A stretch of 64,000 nt of DNA from Mycobacterium colombiense CECT 3035 (GTDB taxonomy: Bacteria > Actinomycetota > Actinomycetes > Mycobacteriales > Mycobacteriaceae), in assembly GCF_002105755.1 (NCBI RefSeq), contig NZ_CP020821.1, forward strand, positions 3,162,001 to 3,226,000. Reading direction: 5' to 3'. Below the pieces are notes generated by a model, which ran no database searches, had not been told where the DNA came from, and was given only the letters and a program-made list of their open reading frames with translations. Positions 56,666-64,000 of this stretch are shown here, in pieces. Position numbers and translations under genes: made by a program. The first letter of the stretch is position 1; the number at the start of each line of letters is the position of its first letter.

Positions 56666-58110
56666 CGGAGTTGGTCCTTCATCACTTTCCCCGTCGCGTT
56701 GAGTGGGAGTGAATTGAGGAACTCTACCGTGCGCGGCACCTTGAATCCGGCCATGCGGTCGCGACACCAGCCGATCAATTCGTCGGCGCTGACGTCGCCT
56801 TCGCGGACCACGAACGCCTTGCCGACCTGGCCCATCCGTTCGTCGGGGACACCGATGACGGCCGCCTGCGCGACGGCCGGGTGGTTGAGCAGGAAGCCCT
56901 CGATCTCGGCCGGATAGGCGTTGAAGCCGCCGACGATGAACATGTCCTTTTTCCGGCCGACGATGCGCAGCCGGCCCGTCTCGGTGAAGTCGCCCAGATC
57001 TCCGGTGTGCAGCCAACCCTCGTCGTCGATCGCCTGGGCGGTGGCCTCCGGCTCGTCGAGATAGCCCTTCATGACCCCGTAGCCGCGGACCAGCACCTCG
57101 CCGTCGTCGGCGATGCGCACCTCGACCCCGTCGCACGGCACGCCCGCGGTGGTGGCGACATCCTCGAAGGAGTCGCCGGGCAGCGAGAGGGTGACGTTAC
57201 CGGCCTCGGTGAGCCCGTAACCGGTCATCAGCGTCTGGAACGGCAGTTCGTCGTGGATGCGGCGGACCAGTTCGACGGGGATGTCGGCGGCCCCGGTGAC
57301 GCCGGCCCGCAACGTCGACAGCTTGGACTTGTCACCCACCGTCAGCAACGAGTGGTACAACGTCGGCGGCCCGGGAAGCATCGTGATGCGTTCGCGTTCA
57401 ATGAGTTTCACGACCGTGTCGACATCGAACACCGCAACGGGCAGCATCGTGGCACCGCGCAGGAAAGACGTGACCAGCCCCGCCTTCAGCCCGAAGGTGT
57501 GAAAGTACGGGTTGATCTGCAAATAGCGGTCACCCTCGCGCAGGTCGGCGAGCGTCGCCCACTCCTCATACATGCGCAGCGTCTGGCCGTGGCTCAGCAT
57601 CGCGCCCTTCGGGCGCCCGGTGGTGCCCGAGGTGAAGATGATGTCCGAGGTGTCGCTGCCGCTCACCGCGCGCTCGAATGGTGAACCGCTGGACAGGAAG
57701 TCGGACTTCAGGTCGATGACCGGCACGCCGGCGGGAGCGGTGTAATCCTGGTCCAGAAATCCCTTCTGGACCAGGACGGCCTTCACCTTGCTGCGGACGA
57801 TGATGTCGCCGGCCTCTTCGGCCTTGAACCGGGTGTTGACCGGGACGAGCACACCACCCGCGGTGAGCAACCCGAACGCCGCGATGATCCATTCGGCCGA
57901 ATTGGGCGCCCAGATCGCGATCCGGTCACCCTTTTCGACACCGAGGTCGGCGAACGCACCTGCGGCGCAACGTATCCGCTCGACCACCTGCCGGAAAGTC
58001 AAGCGCAGCGGACCGTCGACCACTGCTTCCGCATCGCCGAAGCGGTCCGCCGCGCTCAAGACCATCTCGGGGATGGTCTGCCAGTCAGGCTCGATTGGTC
58101 GAGGCGTCAC
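56662..58110 (-). CDS. Acyl-CoA synthetase / AMP-dependent ligase (FadD-type)
   Basis: A 482-residue ANL-superfamily ligase that adenylates a carboxylic acid and joins it to CoA. P-loop FTSGTTGRPKG (159-169), GYGLTEAGN, HTGDLGDFTETGRLRIVGRKKDMFIVGGFNAYPAEIE (A5-A8 core), and catalytic Lys near the end in PLNATGKVMKDQL. It is shorter than typical long-chain FadD and lacks a C-terminal extension, closer to aromatic or medium-chain ligases. GTG start overlapping the amidohydrolase stop (GTGA). Middle gene of a three-gene operon. Confidence 0.91.
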   Translation of the reverse strand: MTPRPIEPDWQTIPEMVLSAADRFGDAEAVVDGPLRLTFRQVVERIRCAAGAFADLGVEKGDRIAIWAPNSAEWIIAAFGLLTAGGVLVPVNTRFKAEEAGDIIVRSKVKAVLVQKGFLDQDYTAPAGVPVIDLKSDFLSSGSPFERAVSGSDTSDIIFTSGTTGRPKGAMLSHGQTLRMYEEWATLADLREGDRYLQINPYFHTFGLKAGLVTSFLRGATMLPVAVFDVDTVVKLIERERITMLPGPPTLYHSLLTVGDKSKLSTLRAGVTGAADIPVELVRRIHDELPFQTLMTGYGLTEAGNVTLSLPGDSFEDVATTAGVPCDGVEVRIADDGEVLVRGYGVMKGYLDEPEATAQAIDDEGWLHTGDLGDFTETGRLRIVGRKKDMFIVGGFNAYPAEIEGFLLNHPAVAQAAVIGVPDERMGQVGKAFVVREGDVSADELIGWCRDRMAGFKVPRTVEFLNSLPLNATGKVMKDQLR

Positions 58111-59297
58111 ACCGTGACGAGTCGACCGAGGTTGCCGCCCATGATCTTTGCCTGGTCCTCAACCGACAGGTGTGACAGCGCGTTGACGTAGAACGTCGGC
58201 TCCGCCAACCCCTCCGGGTGCGGCCAGTCCGAGCCGTACAGCACCTGATCCACACCGACGAGGTTGACCAGATCGTCGATGCCGTCCTCGAAGAACGGGC
58301 TGACGTGGATCCGGTTCTTGACCATCTCCACGGGGTCGCTCGGGAAGACTTCCGGGGCCTTCCGGAACACCTCGGCGAGGCCGTCCAGCAGCGGAGTCAT
58401 CCACTTCGAGCCGGCCTCGACGATCGCGACCTTCAGCTTCGGGTGGCGGTAGAGCGCGCCGTGAATCACCCACGACCCCACCGCGTCCTGGATCGGCCGC
58501 CACTCGTTGAGGATGCCCATCGCGTTGGTCTGGAAGGGCAGCATTTCCTGTTCGGCACCGTCCCACTCGGAGGTGTAGCGCGAGTAGCCGCTGTCGCTCG
58601 AGTGCATGCCGACCAGCAAGTCGTACTCGACGACCCGCTCCCAGAAGGGGTCGAACTCGGGCACCGCGAACGACCGTGGTCCACGGAAGCCCGGGACCGG
58701 CGCCGGACGGATCAGGATGCAACGCGCACCGCGCTTGACGGCCCACTCCAGTTCCTCGATCGCCTTCTCGACGATCGGCAGGGTGATGACCGGCGTGGTG
58801 AAGATCCGGTTCTGGTAGTTGAAGCCCCAGACGTCGTCGAGCCACTCGTTCAGCGCGTGGACCAGGACGTGGATGGCGACCGGGTCGTCGCGCAGCCGCT
58901 CCTCGAGCAGGCTGGCCAGCGTGGGGAACATCAGGGTGCGGTCCAGGCCAAGCTCGTTCATCTTCTCCAGGCGCGGGCCGGGCTCGAAGAACGCCGGGAT
59001 CGCCCGCATCGGCTCACCGAACAGCTCGCGCTTGCTCTTGCCGTCCGGGTTGCCGTACTTGAAGTACTCCTCCCAGGCGCCCGGCCGGGCGACGACCTCG
59101 AAGGTCGGGTTGGGAATGTAGTTGCTGATGTGGCCGCGGATCGCGATCTTCGTCCGCCCGTTGACCTGCACGTACTGGACGTAGTCCTTGTACGCCTTGG
59201 GCAGGTACTTGGTCAGCGCCTCCGGCGGCTCGTACAGGTGGTTATCCGCGTCAAAGATTGGAAACGGGACGTCTTCCCGGTGCGACAACTGGCCCAT
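58107..59297 (-). CDS. Amidohydrolase-2 family hydrolase/decarboxylase
   Basis: A 396-residue metal-dependent TIM-barrel enzyme of the ACMSD/amidohydrolase 2 type. The family start FPIFDADNHLYEPPEAL (the DxDxH metal site, here DADNH) is present. Further ligands lie in the segments FPTLASLLEERL, VGMHSSDSGYSRY (His) and VLYGSDWPHPEGL (Asp, His). Members decarboxylate or hydrolyse cyclic or aromatic acids. GAAGGAGG precedes the ATG at 59297. First gene of the operon with the CoA ligase, under a GAGAATA palindrome. Confidence 0.9.
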   Translation of the reverse strand: MGQLSHREDVPFPIFDADNHLYEPPEALTKYLPKAYKDYVQYVQVNGRTKIAIRGHISNYIPNPTFEVVARPGAWEEYFKYGNPDGKSKRELFGEPMRAIPAFFEPGPRLEKMNELGLDRTLMFPTLASLLEERLRDDPVAIHVLVHALNEWLDDVWGFNYQNRIFTTPVITLPIVEKAIEELEWAVKRGARCILIRPAPVPGFRGPRSFAVPEFDPFWERVVEYDLLVGMHSSDSGYSRYTSEWDGAEQEMLPFQTNAMGILNEWRPIQDAVGSWVIHGALYRHPKLKVAIVEAGSKWMTPLLDGLAEVFRKAPEVFPSDPVEMVKNRIHVSPFFEDGIDDLVNLVGVDQVLYGSDWPHPEGLAEPTFYVNALSHLSVEDQAKIMGGNLGRLVTV

Positions 59298-59319
59298 GAA
59301 ATCCTCCTTCTTGATTTGT

Positions 59320-59334
59320 GAGAATACTATTCTC
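59320..59334. promoter_or_regulatory. Palindrome GAGAATA-C-TATTCTC upstream of the amidohydrolase operon
   Basis: A 15-bp perfect inverted repeat, 23 bp before the amidohydrolase start. The same half-sites (ATTCTC-N7-GAGAAT) recur at 59858-59876 before the enoyl-CoA hydratase gene. Candidate shared operator. Confidence 0.55.
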
Positions 59335-59384
59335 TACAGGCGCCTAATCGCAACGTGGCCCCGCCGAACCCCGGTTCGACGTGG

Positions 59385-59804
59385 TCAGCACGACACAAAG
59401 ATCTTGTAGGTGGCGTCCGCCGGTTCGCCCGGTTTATCGGTCCGGTACCCGTTGGCGGTGCCGGAGACGGTGAATTTGTCGCCCGTCATGCTCATGTCCG
59501 CGCTGCCGCCGTCGCCCCGCGAGTACATGCCGCTGAAGCCGCCCAGGTTTTGGATGTGTACGGACTCGACCGTCGCCGGTTGGGCGCTCTCGTCGATGAC
59601 GAGCTTGGCGCCGGCGAAGTTGCCGCCGATTTCGATCGTCCGGCTCCACTCCCGCTGGCTGCACTTCACGATGTGGAAGTTCCGGTCGTTGCCGTTCACG
59701 GTGACGTGTGCCGTGCTGGCGAGTTGCGTTGGTGGCCGCGACGTGCACGCGCCGACCGCAACAACGGCCAGGACCGCAGCGGCGGCCAGGATTCGGTTCC
59801 GCAT
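59385..59804 (-). CDS. LpqH-family (19 kDa antigen-like) lipoprotein
   Basis: A 139-residue lipoprotein: signal MRNRILAAAAVLAVVAVGAC with lipobox VGAC (Cys20), then a beta-sandwich domain like LpqH: TAHVTVNGNDRNFHIVKCSQREWSRTIEIGG...AKLVIDESAQPATVESVHIQNLGGFSGMYSRG...KFTVSGTANGY. Two cysteines (in VKCSQ and the C-terminal FVSC) probably form a disulfide. These proteins are surface-exposed and bind lipids or TLR2 in M. tuberculosis. It lies between the amidohydrolase operon and the enoyl-CoA hydratase operon. Confidence 0.9.
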   Translation of the reverse strand: MRNRILAAAAVLAVVAVGACTSRPPTQLASTAHVTVNGNDRNFHIVKCSQREWSRTIEIGGNFAGAKLVIDESAQPATVESVHIQNLGGFSGMYSRGDGGSADMSMTGDKFTVSGTANGYRTDKPGEPADATYKIFVSC

Positions 59805-59857
59805 CGAGCCACCTCCATCCTCGCTGACGAAAGTTCTTAGCCTGCAGCGATGATGTT

Positions 59858-59876
59858 ATTCTCGCCAAAAGAGAAT
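59858..59876. promoter_or_regulatory. Inverted repeat ATTCTC-N7-GAGAAT before the enoyl-CoA hydratase gene
   Basis: ATTCTC (59858-59863) and GAGAAT (59871-59876) are inverted copies separated by 7 bases, 38 bp before the ATG at 59914. Half-sites match the palindrome at 59320-59334. Confidence 0.5.
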
Positions 59877-59913
59877 GCCAATATCGGGTTCCTGTCGAGG
59901 AGCGATTACACAC

Positions 59914-60669
59914 ATGGTGGACCTGGAGATCGACGACGGGTTGGCGGTGGTCACCATCGATCGCCCGCACGCGCGCAACGCCATCGGTCTGGACACCATG
60001 GACCAGCTGGAGAAGGCGCTCGACGCGGCGGCCGGGGCGCAGGCGCTGGTGCTCAAGGGTGCTGGGGACAAGGCCTTCGTCTCGGGCGGCGACCTCAAGG
60101 AATTGAGCGCGCTGCGCACCGAGGAGGACGCCGCCGCGATGGCCCGGCGGATGCGGTCCATCTGCGATCAGCTCGCGGATTTCCCGGCTCCAGTCCTCGC
60201 CGCGCTCAACGGTCACGCATTCGGCGGCGGGGCCGAAGTCGCTGTCGCCGCCGACATCCGCGTGGCCGCCGACGACATCAAGATCGCCTTCAACCAGGTG
60301 CAGCTCGAGATCATGCCGGCCTGGGGCGGCGCCGAGCGACTGGCCGCGCTGGTCGGAAACAGCAAGGCGCTGCTGCTGGCCGGTTCCGGAACCGCCCTCA
60401 CCGCGGTCGAAGCAGAACGCATCGGCTTGGTGGATCAGGTCGTGCCCCGCGGCGTGTTCGACTCGCCCGACCACGGGTGGCGAGCCGTCGCACGATCGCT
60501 GGCGCGCCGGCCGGCGACTGAGATAAAGCGGGTAATCCGAGGAGTTTCTCCTGAGGAGGCGATAGCATCCTTCGCACGGTTATGGGTTGCGGACCCGCAC
60601 TGGCAGGCCGCAGAACGGGTGATGAACCGCAACACCAAGCCGCGCCCGGCAGCCGGAGGAGCGTCATGA
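59914..60669 (+). CDS. Enoyl-CoA hydratase/isomerase family protein
   Basis: A 251-residue crotonase-fold enzyme. Oxyanion segment KAFVSGGDLKELSAL (about 48-62) and NGHAFGGGAEVAVAADIRVA (about 100-119). The later Glu position is kept in MPAWGGAERLAALVG, as in active hydratases, while the first catalytic Glu region carries Ala/Glu. It should act on an acyl-CoA, perhaps the product of the nearby CoA ligase. GAGGAGCG precedes the ATG at 59914; an in-frame ATG at 59875 lies inside the operator-like repeat. Overlaps the next gene by 4 bp. Confidence 0.9.
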   Translation: MVDLEIDDGLAVVTIDRPHARNAIGLDTMDQLEKALDAAAGAQALVLKGAGDKAFVSGGDLKELSALRTEEDAAAMARRMRSICDQLADFPAPVLAALNGHAFGGGAEVAVAADIRVAADDIKIAFNQVQLEIMPAWGGAERLAALVGNSKALLLAGSGTALTAVEAERIGLVDQVVPRGVFDSPDHGWRAVARSLARRPATEIKRVIRGVSPEEAIASFARLWVADPHWQAAERVMNRNTKPRPAAGGAS

Positions 60670-61103
60670 CCACGATGAAGTCAGTGATGGGCGTCGGCGC
60701 CATCGTGTCGTTGGCTTCTCTGTTGACAGCCGGTGGTCTGCTGGCGGGAGGCGGGCGGGCGCATGCCGACGACCCGGTGATGCATCACGTCAGGTACACC
60801 GTGAGCGCACAGAATCCGATCTATACCAGCATCTATTACCTGGACCATCAGCCGGAAAAATTCTCCGACTACAGCCACAACCCCTACTCGTTCACGCCCC
60901 ACGTCGACGTCGACCTCGCCCCCGGCAAGCCGTGGGGCTTCGATCTGGACATGTCGGACCCAGATCATTACGCGATGGTCGTGGCGAGCACGGGTACCGA
61001 ACCCGGCACGCCGGGACTTCACTGCGAGTTGGCGGTCGACGGCGCCGTCGTCGTATCCAAGGATGGACCCAAAGGCGTGCTCTGCTCGCTGCGGAATTGG
61101 TGA
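60666..61103 (+). CDS. Secreted protein of unknown function
   Basis: A 145-residue exported protein. The signal peptide ends at about residue 33 (AGGGRAHADD). The mature part reads HHVRYTVSAQNPIYTSIYYLDHQP...VDVDLAPGKPWGFDLDMSDPDHYAMVVASTG, ending LHCELAVDGAVVVSKDGPKGVLCSLRNW. The two cysteines near the end likely pair. The C-terminal pattern recurs in many mycobacterial secreted proteins of unknown role. ATGA overlap with the hydratase gene. Its last 85 bp are also the antisense end of the convergent tetR. Confidence 0.82.
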   Translation: MTTMKSVMGVGAIVSLASLLTAGGLLAGGGRAHADDPVMHHVRYTVSAQNPIYTSIYYLDHQPEKFSDYSHNPYSFTPHVDVDLAPGKPWGFDLDMSDPDHYAMVVASTGTEPGTPGLHCELAVDGAVVVSKDGPKGVLCSLRNW

Positions 61104-61738
61104 ACCAGCCAGGTCTCCGCGACGCCCTCGATCGGCTGCGGTTCGCCTTCCAGGCGGCGCAAGTAGTTCTCGACCAGCTCCACCGTCTCGGCATGGCCGG
61201 CGGACATGCCGATGGCCTGCTCGAGCACCAGAAAGCGCGACAGGCTGCTCATCAGCACCGTCCACACCACCGGAGCGATCTCGATGTCCTGGCCCTCGTC
61301 TTGAATTCTGGAGCCGTAGCGCTCCAGCGCAGTCGCCACGGCCTGTCGCTGTTCTTCGCGGAAACGCTCGGCGTAGTAGGCGATTTCGGCCCGCATTTCC
61401 TTACGGTGATTGGCCAGTGCCATGAATTCCATGGAAATCCGGGTGAAGGCGGGATCGGTGCCGAAGCGCCACAACGCCCACAGCGGCTGTGGCAGCTTCA
61501 GCATTTGCGCGTGCGCCTCGAGCGCCTCCTCGGCCCGGCGACGGAAGACTTCCAGGAACAGCTCTTCCATGGTGCGGAAGTAGTAGTGCACCAGTTGAGG
61601 TTTCAGCCCGGCCTTGTTCGCCAGCCGGCGCGACGTCACCGCGGCGTAGCCCTCTTCGAGCATCAACTGTTCGGCGGCATCGAGCAGCAGGACGCGGTTT
61701 TTCGCGTCCGGCGCCCCGATTCTGCGGGCCGATGTCAT
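61019..61738 (-). CDS. TetR-family transcriptional regulator
   Basis: A 239-residue TetR protein. DNA-binding domain about 12-58: RVLLLDAAEQLMLEEGYAAVTSRRLANKAGLKPQLVHYYFRTMEELFLEV. The ligand domain is helical; the last 25 residues are a low-complexity tail (STPLGPSLDTTTAPSTANSQ) that overlaps the convergent secreted-protein gene by 85 bp. The ATG at 61738 follows GGAGCAGG; frames extending upstream to 61831 are not supported. Divergent from the P450 gene, so probably its regulator. Confidence 0.9.
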   Translation of the reverse strand: MTSARRIGAPDAKNRVLLLDAAEQLMLEEGYAAVTSRRLANKAGLKPQLVHYYFRTMEELFLEVFRRRAEEALEAHAQMLKLPQPLWALWRFGTDPAFTRISMEFMALANHRKEMRAEIAYYAERFREEQRQAVATALERYGSRIQDEGQDIEIAPVVWTVLMSSLSRFLVLEQAIGMSAGHAETVELVENYLRRLEGEPQPIEGVAETWLVHQFRSEQSTPLGPSLDTTTAPSTANSQ

Positions 61739-61830
61739 GTCCCTGCTCCGTACTGTGTGCCATCCCGTGCCGACCCCACGGATCGTATCGTGGCGCGCCG
61801 CGCTCGACCTTGACCCTGACATTACCGCCA

Positions 61831-61867
61831 TGCTAAGCAGGTGCTCAGCACATTTTCGATCTCGAAA
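61831..61867. promoter_or_regulatory. Candidate operator cluster between tetR and the P450
   Basis: TGCTAAGCA (61831-61839) and TGCTCAGCA (61842-61850) are two copies of TGCT-N-AGCA with an 11-bp period, one helix turn. The second extends to the palindrome GTGCTCAGCAC (61841-61851). A further palindrome TTTCGATCTCGAAA lies at 61854-61867. The P450 start is 67 bp further on. Confidence 0.5.
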
Positions 61868-61933
61868 TCGGGCGGCGGTAGCGATAGGCCGCCGAATACC
61901 ACCGGTAAACCCAGCCCAGGGAGACGCAATCCG

Positions 61934-63229
61934 ATGAGCACCTTCGACTCGATCGACTTCTTCACCGATCCGTCACTGGTCCCAGATCCACACCCGTACT
62001 TCGACTACCTGCGCAGCCAGAACCCGGTGCTGCGCCTGCCGCACTACGGCGTCGTCGCGGTCACCGGTTACGAAGAAGCCACCGAGATCTACAAGGACCC
62101 GGAGACGTTTTCCAACATCGTCGCGCTCGGCGGGCCGTTCCCGCCGCTCCCCTTCACGCCCGAAGGCGATGACATCGGCCCGCAGATCGACGAGCACCGC
62201 AGCTCCTTTCCGATGTTCGAGCACATGGTCACCATGGATCCGCCGGACCACACCAAGGCCCGATCGGTGCTCGCCAAGCTGCTGACGCCGAGCCGGCTCA
62301 AGCAGAACGAGGAGTTCATGTGGCGCCTCGCCGACCGTCAGCTCGACGAGTTCCTGCACAACGGCGAGTGCGAGTTCATCGCCGAATACTCAAAACCCTT
62401 CGCCACCTTGGTGATCGCCGACCTGCTCGGCGTCCCGGAGGAGGACCATAAGGAGTTTCGCACCGTCTTGGGTGCCGACCGCCCCGGCGCGCGGGTCGGG
62501 GCACTTGATCACGAATCGGTCGGGATCAACCCGCTCGAGTGGCTCGACGACAAGTTCTGTCACTACATCGAGGATCGCCGCCGCGAACCGCGCGGCGACG
62601 TGCTGACGTTCCTGGCGGAAGCGAAATACCCGGACGGCTCGACGCCCCCGGTGATCGAGGTCGTCCGCTCGGCGACGTTCCTTTTCGCCGCCGGCCAGGA
62701 GACCACCGCCAAGCTGCTCAGCGCCGCTTTGCAGGTCCTGGGCGACCGGCCCGACATCCAGCAGCAGGTGCGCGAGGACCGCAGCCTGATTCCGTTGTTC
62801 ATCGAGGAATCGCTGCGGATGGAGAGCCCGGTGAAGAGCGATTCCCGGCTGGCCCGCAAGGCCACCACGATCGGCGGGGTCGACATCCCCGCGGGCACCG
62901 TGGTGATGATCCTGCCGGGCGCGGCCAACCGCGACCCCCGCCGGTTCGAGAACCCGCACGAGTTCGACCTGCGCCGCAAGAACGTCCGCGAACACATGGC
63001 CTTTGCCCGTGGCGTGCACTCCTGCCCCGGGGGCCCGCTCGCCCGAGTCGAGGGCCGCGTCTCGATCGAGCGGATCCTGGACCGGATGCCGCACATCGAG
63101 GTCAACGAGGCCCATCACGGCCCGGCCGCCGAGCGCCGCTACACCTACGAGCCGACCTACATCCTGCGCGGCCTGAGCGAATTGCACCTGTCGTTCACCA
63201 CCGCGGACGCGGTCGCGCCGGTGGCTTAG
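61934..63229 (+). CDS. Cytochrome P450
   Basis: A 431-residue P450. I-helix AGQET (253-257, with Gln in the usual Gly/Asp position), ExxR motif E292-S-L-R295, and the heme loop FARGVHSCPG with Cys364. The N-terminal part (PDPHPYFDYLRSQNPVLRLPHYGVVAVTGYEEATEIYKDPETFSN) is typical of soluble bacterial CYPs. The substrate is unknown; the catabolic neighbours suggest a lipid or terpenoid. A TetR is divergent. A ferredoxin partner is not next to it. Confidence 0.93.
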   Translation: MSTFDSIDFFTDPSLVPDPHPYFDYLRSQNPVLRLPHYGVVAVTGYEEATEIYKDPETFSNIVALGGPFPPLPFTPEGDDIGPQIDEHRSSFPMFEHMVTMDPPDHTKARSVLAKLLTPSRLKQNEEFMWRLADRQLDEFLHNGECEFIAEYSKPFATLVIADLLGVPEEDHKEFRTVLGADRPGARVGALDHESVGINPLEWLDDKFCHYIEDRRREPRGDVLTFLAEAKYPDGSTPPVIEVVRSATFLFAAGQETTAKLLSAALQVLGDRPDIQQQVREDRSLIPLFIEESLRMESPVKSDSRLARKATTIGGVDIPAGTVVMILPGAANRDPRRFENPHEFDLRRKNVREHMAFARGVHSCPGGPLARVEGRVSIERILDRMPHIEVNEAHHGPAAERRYTYEPTYILRGLSELHLSFTTADAVAPVA

Positions 63230-63248
63230 CGCTTTTCGTTCGCGGGCG

Positions 63249-63539
63249 CTACCGGACCTGCATCCCGACGAAGTAACAGCCGAGCAGCACGACGGCGATC
63301 AACACCACCCACGCGTCGGTGAGTCGGCACAGCAGGACCGGGGCGTCCCGCACCTCCATGAACTCGCGAAAGATGATGCGCACCTTGACCAGTGCGATCA
63401 CGATGACGCTCGAGGTGACCACGGCGCTGGACTTCAGCGCCCCGTCGGCGGCGCGGTCTATCCACAGATAGGCAAGCGTCAACGCGGCCAAGATCGCCCA
63501 GACGAACAGCAACCTCCTGTTGAATCTGATTACTATCAC
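63249..63539 (-). CDS. Cytochrome c oxidase subunit IV-like / NorF-type membrane protein
   Basis: A 96-residue protein with three hydrophobic helices (about 8-27, 35-55, 73-92): RLLFVWAILAALTLAYLW, SSAVVTSSVIVIALVKVRIIFREFMEVRDAP, and DAWVVLIAVVLLGCYFV. The FREFMEVR segment between helices 2 and 3 is typical of the COX4_pro family, which includes NorF. GTG start overlapping the upstream gene's TGA (GTGA). Confidence 0.84.
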   Translation of the reverse strand: MIVIRFNRRLLFVWAILAALTLAYLWIDRAADGALKSSAVVTSSVIVIALVKVRIIFREFMEVRDAPVLLCRLTDAWVVLIAVVLLGCYFVGMQVR

Positions 63540-64000
63540 CTCACCACGTAGAGCAGCGCAAAGATGAGCACCCACAGGAAATCCACGGTGTGCCAATAGG
63601 TTGCGCCGGTTTCGATGATTTCCTGGGAGCGCCGCGCCGGACTCCGTATCTGGTAGACGATGATGCCGAGGACGACGAAGCCGATCAGCAGATGGACAAA
63701 GTGGATTCCGGTGAGAAAGAAATAGAACATGAAGAAGTCGTTGCGCTCCATGCCGTTTCCGGCCTGAACCAACCGGGCCCACTCGAAAACCTTGAAGGAC
63801 AGGAACACCACGGCGAAACCCGCCGTGATGAAAACATCCCTGAGGGCCGCCGCATAGGCGCCGGCGCGGGCCGACTGAACACACCGCGCCACCGACCATG
63901 AGCTGAGCAGCAGGACCAGGGTGTTGAAGACCCCGACGCGCAGGTCGAGATGAGCCTGCGAGTGCAGGAACAGCTCGGGATTGCGTCCCCGCGAGAACAG
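63536..64000 (-). CDS. Cytochrome c oxidase subunit III-family protein (NorE-like), C-terminal part
   Basis: The last 154 residues of a heme-copper oxidase subunit III-type membrane protein; the N-terminus is beyond the right edge. Visible: FNTLVLLLSSWSVARCVQSARAG, FFMFYFFLTGIHFVHLLIGFVVLGIIVYQIR (the conserved helix with His), and ETGATYWHTVDFLWVLIFALLYVVR. The pairing with a NorF-type gene suggests a NorE/NorF-like accessory pair rather than the main aa3 oxidase. No catalytic subunit gene is in the window. Confidence 0.88.
   Translation of the reverse strand: MFSRGRNPELFLHSQAHLDLRVGVFNTLVLLLSSWSVARCVQSARAGAYAAALRDVFITAGFAVVFLSFKVFEWARLVQAGNGMERNDFFMFYFFLTGIHFVHLLIGFVVLGIIVYQIRSPARRSQEIIETGATYWHTVDFLWVLIFALLYVVR

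Overview
The window is a GC-rich, gene-dense chromosomal segment of a slow-growing mycobacterium, most like the Mycobacterium avium complex. The basis is protein-level recognition of gene after gene in the order of M. tuberculosis Rv0908 to Rv0853c, read backwards: ctpE, echA6, accD3, prrA/prrB, arfABC, gltA2, citA, fprB, serC, sepH, fadE10, cspB, moaA2/moaD2, rpfA, moaE2/mog/moaC2, the XPB helicase, fadB/fadA, dapC, far and pdc. The PE/PPE genes and several lipid genes that interrupt this stretch in M. tuberculosis are missing here. No species is claimed, since no search could be run.

Layout. 1-4.1 kb: a minus-strand operon echA6 / metallo-beta-lactamase fold / serine hydrolase lipoprotein / ctpE (cut by the window edge). 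4.1-9.3 kb: accD3, the PrrAB two-component system, and the arfABC envelope operon. 9.3-20.1 kb: central metabolism (two citrate synthases, pdxH, serC), the ferredoxin reductase fprB next to a di-iron oxygenase, and the division factor sepH. 20.1-29.4 kb: RNA methyltransferase, MarR regulator, membrane proteins, fadE10, a glutathione-transferase-fold enzyme and cspB. 29.5-34.4 kb: molybdopterin synthesis genes on both strands surrounding rpfA, which has a CRP site and a c-di-AMP (ydaO) riboswitch in its 435-bp leader. 34.4-38.4 kb: Rv0862c and XPB.

38.4-46.7 kb is an accessory island inserted between XPB and fadB, which are neighbours in M. tuberculosis. It holds two class A FAD monooxygenases (one with a 1-base deletion), a thiolase-fold/DUF35 pair, an ABM-fold monooxygenase, two F420-type oxidoreductases, a TetR with a clear tandem operator, and a methyltransferase. 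46.8-55.8 kb returns to conserved order: beta-oxidation fadAB, dapC, three START-fold proteins around the CoA-transferase-family enzyme Far, and the keto-acid decarboxylase. 55.8-64 kb is a second accessory block: BFD ferredoxin, an amidohydrolase / acyl-CoA ligase / tandem-domain protein operon, an LpqH-type lipoprotein, an enoyl-CoA hydratase operon, a TetR/P450 pair, and the start of a NorE/NorF-like pair. This block looks like a small acyl or aromatic catabolic module.

A recurring signal is leaderless transcription: many genes have a TANNNT -10 box placed 5-8 bases before an ATG or GTG with no ribosome binding site. This fixes several start codons and reveals a 14-codon leaderless upstream ORF before sepH. 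No rRNA, tRNA, insertion sequence, prophage or CRISPR array was seen.
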